Below are positions 53,589-62,044 of a stretch of DNA of 64,000 nucleotides, one piece after another. Source of the DNA: SAR202 cluster bacterium Io17-Chloro-G6 (lineage in GTDB: Bacteria > Chloroflexota > Dehalococcoidia > UBA3495); the NCBI GenBank assembly GCA_002816585.1, contig MUCT01000033.1, forward strand, positions 62,001-126,000. Direction: 5' to 3'. A model generated the notes under the pieces. That model had not been told where the DNA came from, made no database searches, and saw only the letters and a list, made by a program, of their open reading frames with translations. The stretch's first letter is position 1. The number at the start of each line of letters is the position of its first letter. The position numbers and the translations under genes were made by a program.

Positions 53589-53777
53589 GATTCTTACTTA
53601 TAACCTCTACGCCGTAAGGCGGTTAAAAATTAGCTTGCCGTACCGGGTACGAGATTAAGTTTACATCCAGCGCCATCTGTCCACAATTCCTGAGCCGTCA
53701 CCCTGCCTTGATGCAGAATCGCGATTCCGATAAGCTGAGCGCTGATAGCCGGTAGCTGATTGCAACGGAGTTGACAC

Positions 53778-56717
53778 ATGGCCATCACGGCGGCGACAAG
53801 GGTACACGCATCGGAAAGGGCAGACCTGGAGAACGCGCTGAGACGCCGGGTCTCGGGCGAGGTAAAGTTCGACCCCTTTACCCGGGTGCTCTACAGCACC
53901 GACGCCAGCATCTACCAGATGGAGCCGGTGGGCGTGGTCGTTCCCCGCAACGTGGAAGACGTTCTGGCCGTGATGGAAGTTGCCAAGGACAACCGGGTGC
54001 CTGTGCTGCCCAGGGCCGGGGGCACCAGCCTGGCGGGCCAAACGGTCAACCACGCCATAGTCACCGACTTCTCCAAGTACCTGAACCAACTGATAGAGGT
54101 CAATAAAGAGGAGCAATGGGCCAGGGTCCAGCCGGGCATCGTGCTGGACGACCTGAACCGGCAGCTGCTGCCCTATGATCTGATGTATGCCCCGGACCCC
54201 ACCACATCCAACCGGGCCTGCGTGGGCGGCGGCGTGGGCAACAACTCCTGCGGGGCCCATTCGGTGATCTACGGCAAGACCCTGGACCACATTAAAGAGG
54301 TTTCCGTGGTGCTATCCGACGGATCCCAAACCCACTTCCAGCCGCTGGATGCCCGCGGGCTGGAGGCCAAGCTCAGCGGAGTTGGCTTGGAGTCGGACAT
54401 CTACCGGGGAGTGCGGCGGCTGGCCCAGGAGAACGCGGCCGAGATCGAAGCCCGCTACCCCAACATCATGCGCCGGGTCAGCGGCTACAACCTGGACGAG
54501 TTTCTGACCGACTCGCCATTTAATATGACGAAGATGGTTGTGGGCTCGGAAGGGACCCTGTGCGTGATAACCGAGGTCAAGATCAATCTGGTTCCCAGGC
54601 CAATCATGACCGCCTTGGGCGTCGTCCACTTCGAAGACATATTTGGGGCGAGCGAGGCCGTACAGTACATCCTGGAGCACGACCCGTCGTCCATCGAAAT
54701 CATGGACCGCAATGTGCTGGAGCGTTCAAGGCAGTCGGCTGGTCTCGGGTCCAACATGGCCTTTATTGAAGGAGATCCGGGAGCGATCTTGGTCGTAGAG
54801 TTCTACGGAGAGTCGGAAGCGGAACTCGCCGACAAGACGGGTAAGCTGAAGGAGGATATGGCCCGGCGCGGCCACGGGTACGCCTGCGTCAACCTGCTGG
54901 ACCGGGCAGCCCAGGCCAGCGTTTGGGCGGTGCGGAAGAACGGCCTGGGACTCCTGATGAGCATGCACGGCGACGCCAAGCCCCTGCCTTTCGTGGAAGA
55001 CACGGCAGTGGACCCGGAGAAGATGGGGGAGTTCGTACGCCGGTTCGATGAGGTGGTGAGAAACCACGACACCGAGGCCGCTTACTACGGGCATGCCAGC
55101 GTAGGCTGTTTGCACATCCGCCCGGTGGTCAGTCTCAAAAGCCAAGACGGCGTGAATAAGATGCTGTCCATCGCCGACGAGATCAGCGACCTGGTCAAGG
55201 AGTTCGGCGGGTCCCTCAGCGGCGAGCACGGCGACGGCATCGTCCGGGGAGTTTGGAACGAGAAGATGTTCGGCCCGGAGATCTACAAGCTATTCCAAGA
55301 ACTGAAAGGCACCTTCGACCCTGACGGCATCATGAACCCCGGCAAGATCATCGACTGCCCGCCCATGGACCAGAACCTGCGCTACGGCGCGGACTACCGG
55401 GCGCCATCCCTGCCCACCAAGCTGGATTTCTCCATAGACACCGATTTCGCCGGGGCCGTGGAAATGTGCAACGGCATGGGGGCCTGCCGCAAGTTGGACG
55501 GTTCCATGTGCCCGTCGTATATTGCCACCAGGGATGAGGAACACTCCACCAGAGGCAGAGCCAATCTGCTTAGGGCAGCGATGTCAGGCAAACTGCCGGA
55601 AGGGACCATGACCAGCCGCAGGCTCTACGAAGCCATGGACCTGTGCATCGAGTGCAAAGGCTGCAAGGCGGAATGCGAGTCGGGCGTGGACATGGCCAAG
55701 CTCAAGTACGAGTTCTTGGACCAGTACCACCGGGCCAATGGGACGCCGCTGCGGAACAAAGTGTTCGGCCACATCAACCGGCTAAGCGCGTGGGGCAGCC
55801 GGACCGCGCCCTTTTCCAACCTGATGGCCAACAACCCGTTGGGGAAGATTGTGACGCAGATGGTCTTGGGCGTGCACCCCAAACGCAAGACACCCAAGTT
55901 CGTGCGCCAGACCTTTGCCAAGTGGTTCAAAGGGCGCGGAAATCCCCCTCAGTCCCCCTTTACGAAAGGGGGAAGTGCTTCGGCGAGCGTTGTGGGGCGG
56001 CACACCGTGGTGCTGTTGAACGACACGTACATGAACTACAACTATCCCGAGATTGGCAAGGCTGCAGTGGCGTTGTTGGAGGCTGCGGGGTTCCATGTTG
56101 AGCTGACGGACACCAAATGCTGTGGGCGTCCCATGATCTCCAAGGGGTTGTTGGACGACGCCACTGCCAATGCGGCATCCAATATTGACCAGCTATTCGT
56201 CTACGCCGAGCAGGGCATTCCAGTCATCGGCTGCGAGCCTAGTTGTTTGCTGACCTTCCGGGACGAGTACCCCGAACTGGTACGGAACGAAAAAGCTAGA
56301 AAGGTGGCCGCAAACTCGTACATGATTGACGAGTTCTTGATGAAACTCCAGGCGGACGGCGGGTTGGAGTTGGACCTGGGCAAGCTGGAAAAGAAGGTGC
56401 TGTTCCAGGCCCATTGTCATCAAAAGGCGGACCTGGGTACGGCCACGTCCATGGCAGCCCTGCGGTTGGCGCCGGGCTACCAGGTAGAGTTGATCAACTC
56501 AGGGTGCTGCGGCATGGCCGGGTCCTTCGGCTACGAGAAAGAGCATTACGACCTGTCGATGAAGATCGGCGAAGAGGCCCTATTCCCGGCCATCCGAGCC
56601 AAGGACGAGGACTGGGAGGTGGCCGTTATGGGGGTCTCCTGCCGCCAACAGGTTGAGCATGGCACCGGACGACAGGCGCGGCATCTGGTAGAGGTGCTGG
56701 CCGACGCGTTAGGGTGA
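53778..56717 (+). CDS. FAD- and Fe-S-binding oxidoreductase, GlcD-GlcF fusion (D-lactate/glycolate-type)
   Basis: 979 aa. The N-terminal FAD_4 domain (about 35-260) has RACVGGGVGNNSCGAHSVIYGK and GSEGTLCVITEVKINL; FAD-ox C-terminal domain follows to about 545. The Fe-S half has CNGMGACRKLDGSMCP near 563 and CIECKGCKAEC near 623, then two CCG domains (CCGRPMISKG near 781; GCEPSC near 818; GCCGMAGSFG near 910). It oxidises a 2-hydroxy acid such as D-lactate or glycolate and sends electrons to quinone. A translated palindromic repeat (residues 722-732) lies in the linker before the CCG part, see 55941-55975. The gene stands alone. Confidence 0.93.
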   Translation: MAITAATRVHASERADLENALRRRVSGEVKFDPFTRVLYSTDASIYQMEPVGVVVPRNVEDVLAVMEVAKDNRVPVLPRAGGTSLAGQTVNHAIVTDFSKYLNQLIEVNKEEQWARVQPGIVLDDLNRQLLPYDLMYAPDPTTSNRACVGGGVGNNSCGAHSVIYGKTLDHIKEVSVVLSDGSQTHFQPLDARGLEAKLSGVGLESDIYRGVRRLAQENAAEIEARYPNIMRRVSGYNLDEFLTDSPFNMTKMVVGSEGTLCVITEVKINLVPRPIMTALGVVHFEDIFGASEAVQYILEHDPSSIEIMDRNVLERSRQSAGLGSNMAFIEGDPGAILVVEFYGESEAELADKTGKLKEDMARRGHGYACVNLLDRAAQASVWAVRKNGLGLLMSMHGDAKPLPFVEDTAVDPEKMGEFVRRFDEVVRNHDTEAAYYGHASVGCLHIRPVVSLKSQDGVNKMLSIADEISDLVKEFGGSLSGEHGDGIVRGVWNEKMFGPEIYKLFQELKGTFDPDGIMNPGKIIDCPPMDQNLRYGADYRAPSLPTKLDFSIDTDFAGAVEMCNGMGACRKLDGSMCPSYIATRDEEHSTRGRANLLRAAMSGKLPEGTMTSRRLYEAMDLCIECKGCKAECESGVDMAKLKYEFLDQYHRANGTPLRNKVFGHINRLSAWGSRTAPFSNLMANNPLGKIVTQMVLGVHPKRKTPKFVRQTFAKWFKGRGNPPQSPFTKGGSASASVVGRHTVVLLNDTYMNYNYPEIGKAAVALLEAAGFHVELTDTKCCGRPMISKGLLDDATANAASNIDQLFVYAEQGIPVIGCEPSCLLTFRDEYPELVRNEKARKVAANSYMIDEFLMKLQADGGLELDLGKLEKKVLFQAHCHQKADLGTATSMAALRLAPGYQVELINSGCCGMAGSFGYEKEHYDLSMKIGEEALFPAIRAKDEDWEVAVMGVSCRQQVEHGTGRQARHLVEVLADALG
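55941..55975 (+). repeat. Translated palindromic repeat (NPPQSPFTKGG) inside a gene
   Basis: TCCCCCTTT (55953-55961), loop ACG, AAAGGGGGA (55965-55973): a perfect 9-bp stem, preceded by AATCCCCCTCAG. The host frame reads N722-P-P-Q-S-P-F-T-K-G-G732. This peptide is a known sign of an interspersed repeat that can land in genes without breaking the frame. It lies in the linker between the Fe-S and CCG domains, where it may be tolerated. Confidence 0.8.
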
Positions 56718-56830
56718 TTTCAGGCGCCAAGGGTCAATGGTAGCTGCCAGAATTCCTTAAGCCCCCACCAAAGACCATTCCCATCGGATTGCCCGTCTGC
56801 GCCACTAGGCATATCGGGCTGCTTTTTAGG

Positions 56831-57490
56831 TCAATCCACAGATGCCTCTACGGGTGTTGCTGCTCTCGTCGAAGCTCCAGTATGCCGACGGACGACATTC
56901 TTGATGTCCGCAACGAAGATGCTGGAGATTCGCAAGGCGAATTCCAATACGATCAAGAAAACAAGGTAATACAGGATCGATTCCCGATTGTCACTCGCTT
57001 GCCCGAGAACTTCAAACGACTCCGACGTTTGGAAGAACGACACGTTGACGATAAATATACCTAGCACAGCAAAGGGGAGAATCTTGGCCAGGTCCCTCGA
57101 CAGATCCTCAGTCACGTAAGCGCTGACTCTTATAGTTCCCACGACTGCCAAAGCTACCAACAAAATGTCGGAGAACGGCCGGTCCGGCGCCAGGAATGAC
57201 AACAGTACCGTGAACGTAGCGAACCAAAAAAACGCCACCAACGGGAATACGAATAGGTATTGCGCCATGTAGAAGGCGGTATGCAAGACAACGCGGACCG
57301 CGGGGTGCTTCGATCCTTCAAGCCTCGAAACATCAAATTCAAAGATGTCCTTGGAGGCCAGGAACCTATAGAACTTGAACACGAACAGTGTGTAGATTGA
57401 CATCCCTATGATATAAAGGCCCACAGGTTCAAGAAGACTATATGCTTTGTCTATATCCAAACCATTGGGGAAAAGATCATAAATCTCCAT
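56831..57490 (-). CDS. Hypothetical membrane protein with about four helices
   Basis: 219 aa, family not recognised. Predicted helices: about 22-42 (PVGLYIIGMSIYTLFVFKFY), 72-98 (AFYMAQYLFVFPLVAFFWFA), 105-125 (DILLVALAVVGTIRVSAYV), 140-152 and 172-190. A central charged piece includes RDLAKILPF and SDNRES. The C-terminus is short and polar, with RRHTGASTR. Base composition is lower in GC and codon use differs from the neighbours, so it may be acquired. Relatives could exist in archaea or other phyla; a profile search is needed to say. Confidence 0.6.
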   Translation of the reverse strand: MEIYDLFPNGLDIDKAYSLLEPVGLYIIGMSIYTLFVFKFYRFLASKDIFEFDVSRLEGSKHPAVRVVLHTAFYMAQYLFVFPLVAFFWFATFTVLLSFLAPDRPFSDILLVALAVVGTIRVSAYVTEDLSRDLAKILPFAVLGIFIVNVSFFQTSESFEVLGQASDNRESILYYLVFLIVLEFALRISSIFVADIKNVVRRHTGASTRAATPVEASVD

Positions 57491-57606
57491 TGCCGATCTC
57501 CTGTTGCATGCTGATCAGTGGTAAGCAACTTTAGCCACGCCTGTATTTTTGACGGACTTGCGCAATATAAGCAAACCGCTTGTCAAAGCTCTTTTTTGAA
57601 CGAGTT

Positions 57607-57638
57607 TAGGGGCGTCCCGATTAATCGGGACGCCCCTA
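57607..57638. repeat. 32-bp perfect palindrome (GTAGGGGC-type repeat)
   Basis: TAGGGGCGTCCCGATT followed by its exact reverse complement AATCGGGACGCCCCTA. It lies in the 205-bp space between two minus-strand genes. Fragments of the same core are at 948-972 and 4051-4068. It may act as a transcription end signal or be a dispersed repeat. Confidence 0.85.
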
Positions 57639-57695
57639 CTGCTATCAGGCCTAGCTTTATGCCGCTACCTTGAGCAGGTAGCGGCTCCTTGCGGA

Positions 57696-58244
57696 TTAGT
57701 CAGGAATCTCCGCTACCATGCCCTCGCCTAACTCAACATCCAAGGTGCACAGCACTTGTGCCACCAAAAGATAGTGACCGACCAGCACGGCCAGGTGCAG
57801 AGTGTCCTGTTCGCCGAAGCGGTCCACTAGGGCCTTGTAGGTGGTCTCTTTGACCTTGTGGTCGCGGAGGAGTTCGTGCACGTAGCTAACCAACAGGGCC
57901 TCATCGCCTTCAAGACCGGCGGGTGCTGTGCCATTGGCGACGGCCTTGATGGTCTCGTCAGAGACGCCGGCCGCGCGGGCCAACCTGGCGTGGGCCGAGA
58001 ATTCGTACTGAGAATTCATCTCCTTGGCGGTAGCGATAATTACGGTCTCTTTTAGGGACTCGGGAATGCCAAAGTCGAAGCGGACAAACGCCCCCGTGTC
58101 GGCCACGCGTGCGGCCAGCTTAGGGCTATGGAGCAGTACTCCGTAGGGCCCGCGGATGCTGCCTCGGGTGCCAACAATGGAGTCGAAGTATTCGTGGTCT
58201 TCAGGCTTTAGTTGGTCACGGGTTACGGCGGGTAGTCTAGCCAT
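57696..58244 (-). CDS. Carboxymuconolactone decarboxylase (CMD) family protein
   Basis: 182 aa from the ATG at 58244 (GGAGA 7 bases before). A longer form from 58343 is not supported. The helical core contains ETVIIATAKEMNSQYEFSAHARLARAAGVSDETIKAV, in which the usual Cys positions are replaced (no CxxC), as in CMD-like proteins without peroxidase function. C-terminal HLAVLVGHYLLVAQVLCTLDVELGEG. Parallel to the gene at 13778-14326 but not closely alike. It lies downstream of the SMP-30 gene (99 bp) and may belong to that pathway. Confidence 0.85.
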   Translation of the reverse strand: MARLPAVTRDQLKPEDHEYFDSIVGTRGSIRGPYGVLLHSPKLAARVADTGAFVRFDFGIPESLKETVIIATAKEMNSQYEFSAHARLARAAGVSDETIKAVANGTAPAGLEGDEALLVSYVHELLRDHKVKETTYKALVDRFGEQDTLHLAVLVGHYLLVAQVLCTLDVELGEGMVAEIPD

Positions 58245-58305
58245 TTGGGTTTCTCCTGTGATGTTCTGATTGTTGATCGGAGGCGCAGGGGCGCCCCCGT
58301 CCCAA

Positions 58306-58338
58306 CCCTCCCTCCTTCCGCAGAAGGACGGAGGAAGG
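58306..58338. repeat. Imperfect hairpin repeat CCTCCTTC/GAAGG-GGAGG
   Basis: CCTCCTTC, loop CGCA, then GAAGGACGGAGG with a two-base bulge. It lies between the SMP-30 gene and the CMD gene. Nearby is GGGGCGCCCC (58288-58297). Both look like short dispersed or terminator-like sequences. Confidence 0.4.
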
Positions 58339-58343
58339 GACAA

Positions 58344-59255
58344 TTAGCCTCTCTTTATGGCGGGTACTGGGTTTCCGGCGATGTTGACTTTCACGGAGCC
58401 AAGGTGATTGCGGCTGGTGAAGTAGAGGGTCTTCCAGTCGTCGCCGCCGAAAGCCAGGTTGGTGGTGGCGGGTGCGCCGTGGTTGATCATGCCCAACCTC
58501 TTTCCAGAAGGGTCCAGTATGTGCAGTCCACCAGAGCCGCCGGTGTAGATATTGCCCTCTACGTCCACCTTCATGCCATCGGGCACGCCGGGCTCGCTGC
58601 CGGTTAGGTCGATTATCACCTTATCGCTCTGCTTGGCCAGAGTGCCGTTGGGCATGACCTCGAAGGAACGGATGTGGCCCTTTCGAGAGTCATTGATATA
58701 GAGGATGCTCTCGTCAGGGGAGAACATCAGGCCGTTGGGAACGATGAAATCGGCGACCAGTAAGCTGATGGAACCCAGGTCCGGAGAGACCATGTAGACG
58801 CCGGAGAAGGTCAGGTCATACTGCTCCGGCGGCAGCGGACTGGTCCAGGGGTCAGTGAAATAGATGCTGCCGTCCGACTTGACGACCACGTCGTTGGGCC
58901 GGTTGAGGCGGCGGCCTTGGAAGCTGCTGGCGATGACCGTGACGCTGCCGTCGGCTTCCTGGCGGGCGACTCGCCGGCTATCGTGTTCCGCGGACACCAA
59001 GCGTCCCTGCCGGTCGCGGGTCAGGCCGTTGGCCCGGTTGGTGGGCTCCTGGAAAACGGTGGTGTCTCCACCTGGAGTGTGTTTCATCCGCCGATTGTTA
59101 TGGATGTCGCTGAACAGCAGGTATCCGCCCTCTTTCCACCAGACCGGTCCTTCGGCTGGGCCTTGATCTCCGCCGAAGCCATCGGCCAGGTGTAGTATGG
59201 GCTCGTCTGTGGAGATGATCTTGGACAGTTCCGGGGCAATTTGCTCTATGGGCAT
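58344..59255 (-). CDS. SMP-30/gluconolactonase/LRE family protein
   Basis: 303 aa from the ATG at 59255 (GAGGAGGGG before it). A longer frame from 59333 adds 26 residues and is not needed. Six-bladed propeller. Metal ligands: Glu in GPAEGPVWW, Asn in RPNDVVVKSDGSIYFTDP, Asp in VPDGMKVDVEGNIYTG. Members hydrolyse sugar lactones or related esters. The GNIYTG / FSPDESILYINDS patterns are clear. First gene of a possible pair with the CMD gene. Confidence 0.92.
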   Translation of the reverse strand: MPIEQIAPELSKIISTDEPILHLADGFGGDQGPAEGPVWWKEGGYLLFSDIHNNRRMKHTPGGDTTVFQEPTNRANGLTRDRQGRLVSAEHDSRRVARQEADGSVTVIASSFQGRRLNRPNDVVVKSDGSIYFTDPWTSPLPPEQYDLTFSGVYMVSPDLGSISLLVADFIVPNGLMFSPDESILYINDSRKGHIRSFEVMPNGTLAKQSDKVIIDLTGSEPGVPDGMKVDVEGNIYTGGSGGLHILDPSGKRLGMINHGAPATTNLAFGGDDWKTLYFTSRNHLGSVKVNIAGNPVPAIKRG

Positions 59256-59460
59256 GGTGTCCCCTCCTCTTGATCGGATCTTTGCCGGTTGGGGGTCTGA
59301 AATTACTGGGGCATTATAATACGAAACCCGCACGTGCGGGCCAGGCCTGGGCCGGCGGTGTTCCGGTCCGCTTGACTAGGCTCGGCTGGGAGGCTATTCT
59401 CCCCCTAATCTGGCGGAGGCCGGAATGATTCCGCATTCGAAATAGCCAAGGAGGCGCACC

Positions 59461-59817
59461 ATGGCCCTGAAACTGAACCACCTTCATCTTAAGACTCCCG
59501 ACCCTCAGAAAACCGCACAGTTCTACATCGACACCCTGGGCGCGACCAAGGTCGCTGATGTCGGCGAAAGTGGGGTGCGGCTGGACCTCCACGGTCTGAC
59601 CTTGAATGTGACCAAGCATATCGAGACCCAGACCAGGGACCAGAAATACGGGATGGAGCACATCGCCATCGACGCCGACGACATTCAGGGAGTGATTGAC
59701 AGCCTAAAGGCGAACGGCGCCAAGATCTTGGAGGAGGCCACGGTCTCAGGAGGCCGGCGTGTGGTCTTCTTTGAGGGTCCCGACGGCGTGCAACTTGAGT
59801 TCATCGAAAACAAATAA
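59461..59817 (+). CDS. Single-domain VOC family protein
   Basis: 118 aa. One VOC unit: LKLNHLHLKTPDPQKTAQFYIDTLGA, HGLTLNVT, GMEHIAIDADDIQGVI and the C-terminal RRVVFFEGPDGVQLEFIE. Metal ligands H9 (in NHLHLK), H near 67 in GMEHIAI, and E near 114 in LEFIE are in the positions for a dimeric glyoxalase-type site. AGGAGGCGCACC precedes the ATG. Function (isomerase, dioxygenase) cannot be told. Next comes the NIPSNAP gene, 39 bp apart. Confidence 0.88.
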   Translation: MALKLNHLHLKTPDPQKTAQFYIDTLGATKVADVGESGVRLDLHGLTLNVTKHIETQTRDQKYGMEHIAIDADDIQGVIDSLKANGAKILEEATVSGGRRVVFFEGPDGVQLEFIENK

Positions 59818-59856
59818 TGGGTCGAACTGGTAAATTGCACCGGTAGGAGAAACAGC

Positions 59857-60510
59857 ATGATCTACGAATCCAGAATCTATAAGGCTGTGCCCGGCAAGCT
59901 GCCTGCGATAAACGCCCGCTTCGCCAACCATACCATCGGCTTCTTCGAGGAGTTCAACATCGGCATCGTTGGCTTCTGGAACGATGAGATTGGGGCCAGC
60001 AACCAGTTGACCTACATCCTCAACTTCGACAGCATGGCTGACCGGGAAAACAAGTGGAAAGCCTTTGGCGCCCACAAGCCCTGGCAGGAAGTGCGCGCCG
60101 AGACCGAGGCTGACGGGCCTCTGGTATCACAAGTGATCAACTCTTTTATGAGCTTGACTCCATACTCTCCTCAGCCGTCGTTCAAGACGACTCTGCAGGA
60201 GAAACGGGTCTATGAAGCCATGCCCGGCAAACTGCCCGACCTGCACAACCGGTTCTCCAATCACACCATGGGCCTGTTCGAAAAACATGGCATTGAAAAC
60301 GTGGCCTACTGGACCGAAGATGTGGGAACAAGCAACCGGCTGGTATACATGGTGGGCTACCCCGACTTGGGCGCCAGAGAAAAGGGCTGGGCCGCCTTTG
60401 GCTCGGACCCGGAGTGGCAAAAAGCCAGGGCCGCCTCCGAAGAGAACGGGCCGTTGGTGCGGGTCTCCAAGCATTCCATATTGCGCCTTACCGACTATTC
60501 GCCCAGGTAA
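59857..60510 (+). CDS. NIPSNAP family protein with two repeats
   Basis: 217 aa, two dimeric alpha-beta barrel units: residues 1-105 with YESRIYKAVPGKLPAINARFANHTIGFFEEFNI and residues 112-217 with EKRVYEAMPGKLPDLHNRFSNHTMGLFEKHGI. The repeated pattern PGKLP-N-RF-NHT-GFFE/GLFE is typical of NIPSNAP. The internal duplication mirrors the double EthD-like protein at 6743-7402. Ribosome site AGGAG. It may be cotranscribed with the VOC gene upstream. The role in bacteria is unknown. Confidence 0.9.
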   Translation: MIYESRIYKAVPGKLPAINARFANHTIGFFEEFNIGIVGFWNDEIGASNQLTYILNFDSMADRENKWKAFGAHKPWQEVRAETEADGPLVSQVINSFMSLTPYSPQPSFKTTLQEKRVYEAMPGKLPDLHNRFSNHTMGLFEKHGIENVAYWTEDVGTSNRLVYMVGYPDLGAREKGWAAFGSDPEWQKARAASEENGPLVRVSKHSILRLTDYSPR

Positions 60511-60537
60511 AAACCAACTGCTAAGTAAGTTGTCGTA

Positions 60538-60571
60538 CATCGGCCTGGACCTGATTTGGTCCGGGCCGATG
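60538..60571. terminator. Strong hairpin after the NIPSNAP gene
   Basis: CATCGGCCTGGACC (60538-60551) pairs with GGTCCGGGCCGATG (60558-60571), one T:G wobble, 6-base loop. It is followed by TGAATTTTGG, a weak U-tract. It overlaps the first codons of the longest possible start of the next gene, which argues against that start. Confidence 0.6.
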
Positions 60572-60621
60572 TGAATTTTGGGAACCGGCTTTGGCAAATC
60601 CGTCACCGAGGGTTAAATGAC

Positions 60622-61782
60622 GTGGACGTAGAAGAAATAAGAAGGCAGATACCCGTTTTGGCACACACGGCCTATATGAACACTGGCTGGTCGGGCCCGC
60701 CGCCGCGACGGGTAGCCCAGGCGATGAAGGACCGGATCGACCTGGAACTGGAACAGGGCCCGATCATGCCCGACGTCCTCGAAGCCGGCAGGGAGATTCA
60801 GGCCCAAGCTCGAGCGGCGGCGGCCGGAGTCTTCAATGCAACGGTGGATGAGGTGTTGGTGACCCGCAATACCACGGAGGGCCTCAACATAGTCCTCAGC
60901 GGGTTGGACTGGAATCAGGGTGACGAGATCATAATCTGCGACATGGAACATGGGTCAGTGATTGCGCCGGCACAACTCATCGCGCAGCGCTACGCATTGG
61001 CAATCAAAGTGGTCGACCTGGAGGTCGACGATCCAAGCGAAGCGATCTTGACCAAGATTGAAGCGGCGTTCACCCCCAAGACCCGCATGGTTTTCATCAG
61101 CCACATCTTGTACGCAACCGGCCGGCGCATGCCCGCTGAGGAGATCAGCCGACTGACCAAGGACCGGGGAATCCTGCTCATGCTGGACGGGGCCCAGACC
61201 GGAGGTCATATCGAACTTGACATGGCCAGGTCCGGGTTCGATTTTTACTCGATCCCCGGCCAAAAATGGTTGTTGGGCTACGAGGGCTCCGGGGCGCTGT
61301 TCATCCGCCGTGAACACCTGGAGCGCATCCATCCGGCCCACACCGGGGGACGCGGTATCGCCCGCCCCGCTGATGCCCACAATTTCCAGCCTGTGGCCGA
61401 TGCCATGGAAAAATTCATGGGTGGCTCCGTCAGTGTGCCGGTGCAGGCGGCTTTCCTGGAAGCGGCCAAGTTCATCGAAGAAGTCGGTATCCAAAATATC
61501 GAACAGCGGAACCTTGACCTCGCCGACTCAGCGAAGGCCAAGCTGTCCGAGATTCCGGGAGTAACAATCACCTCGCCAACCGAGCGTAGGGATTCATCGG
61601 GATTGGTCAGTTTTGCTGTTGCCGGTCAAGAACCAGTCTCGGTGGTCGAACGACTATGGGCGAATCACCGGCTGGTAGTGCGTCAAGTGGGTTACCCGGC
61701 AGCCACGCGCGCTTCCATCCATTTCTTCAACACTGAACAGGAGATCGAACTTCTGGCGGGCGGCGTCCGCGAACTGGCCTAA
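60622..61782 (+). CDS. Class V aminotransferase (PLP enzyme, epimerase/desulfurase-like)
   Basis: 386 aa from the GTG at 60622, which gives MDVEEIRRQIPVLAHTAYMNTGWSGPP, the natural N-terminus of the family. An upstream GTG at 60556 would start inside the hairpin. Marks: DEVLVTRNTTEGLNIVLSG (near 84-102), ILLMLDGAQTGGHIELDM with the PLP Asp, and SIPGQKWLLGYEGSGALFI with the Schiff-base Lys (near 216). Such enzymes include isopenicillin-N epimerase-like and selenocysteine-lyase-like proteins; the substrate is uncertain. Possibly cotranscribed with the VOC and NIPSNAP genes only weakly because of the hairpin. Confidence 0.9.
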   Translation: MDVEEIRRQIPVLAHTAYMNTGWSGPPPRRVAQAMKDRIDLELEQGPIMPDVLEAGREIQAQARAAAAGVFNATVDEVLVTRNTTEGLNIVLSGLDWNQGDEIIICDMEHGSVIAPAQLIAQRYALAIKVVDLEVDDPSEAILTKIEAAFTPKTRMVFISHILYATGRRMPAEEISRLTKDRGILLMLDGAQTGGHIELDMARSGFDFYSIPGQKWLLGYEGSGALFIRREHLERIHPAHTGGRGIARPADAHNFQPVADAMEKFMGGSVSVPVQAAFLEAAKFIEEVGIQNIEQRNLDLADSAKAKLSEIPGVTITSPTERRDSSGLVSFAVAGQEPVSVVERLWANHRLVVRQVGYPAATRASIHFFNTEQEIELLAGGVRELA

Positions 61783-61801
61783 ATCACACCTCCGAATTCA
61801 C

Positions 61802-61830
61802 GACGCCAGAGCAGCCAACCCTCTGGCGTC
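61802..61830. terminator. Hairpin after the class V aminotransferase gene
   Basis: GACGCCAGAG (61802-61811) pairs perfectly with CTCTGGCGTC (61821-61830) with a 9-base loop. AATCTCC follows, so it lacks a strong U-tract. It lies 20 bp after the stop codon. The region 61831-62044 has no gene; it holds an AT-rich stretch near 61880-61905. Confidence 0.65.
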
Positions 61831-62044
61831 AATCTCCTGGTCCTCTAAAATATTATCGCTGCCGCTTTCCGTCATATCTCTTCCCAATTCATTTTTTTAT
61901 TCAATTCAAGCCTGCGGCAGCCCCTAACCCGGATGTGCCGCCTACGCTGGCCGTATGGGCCGTTTACGGGGTACATATGGCCCTGTTAGGGAATTGGATA
62001 ATAGGAGAACATGTCCTTGGAAAACCTGGGAGGAGGTATCCAAG

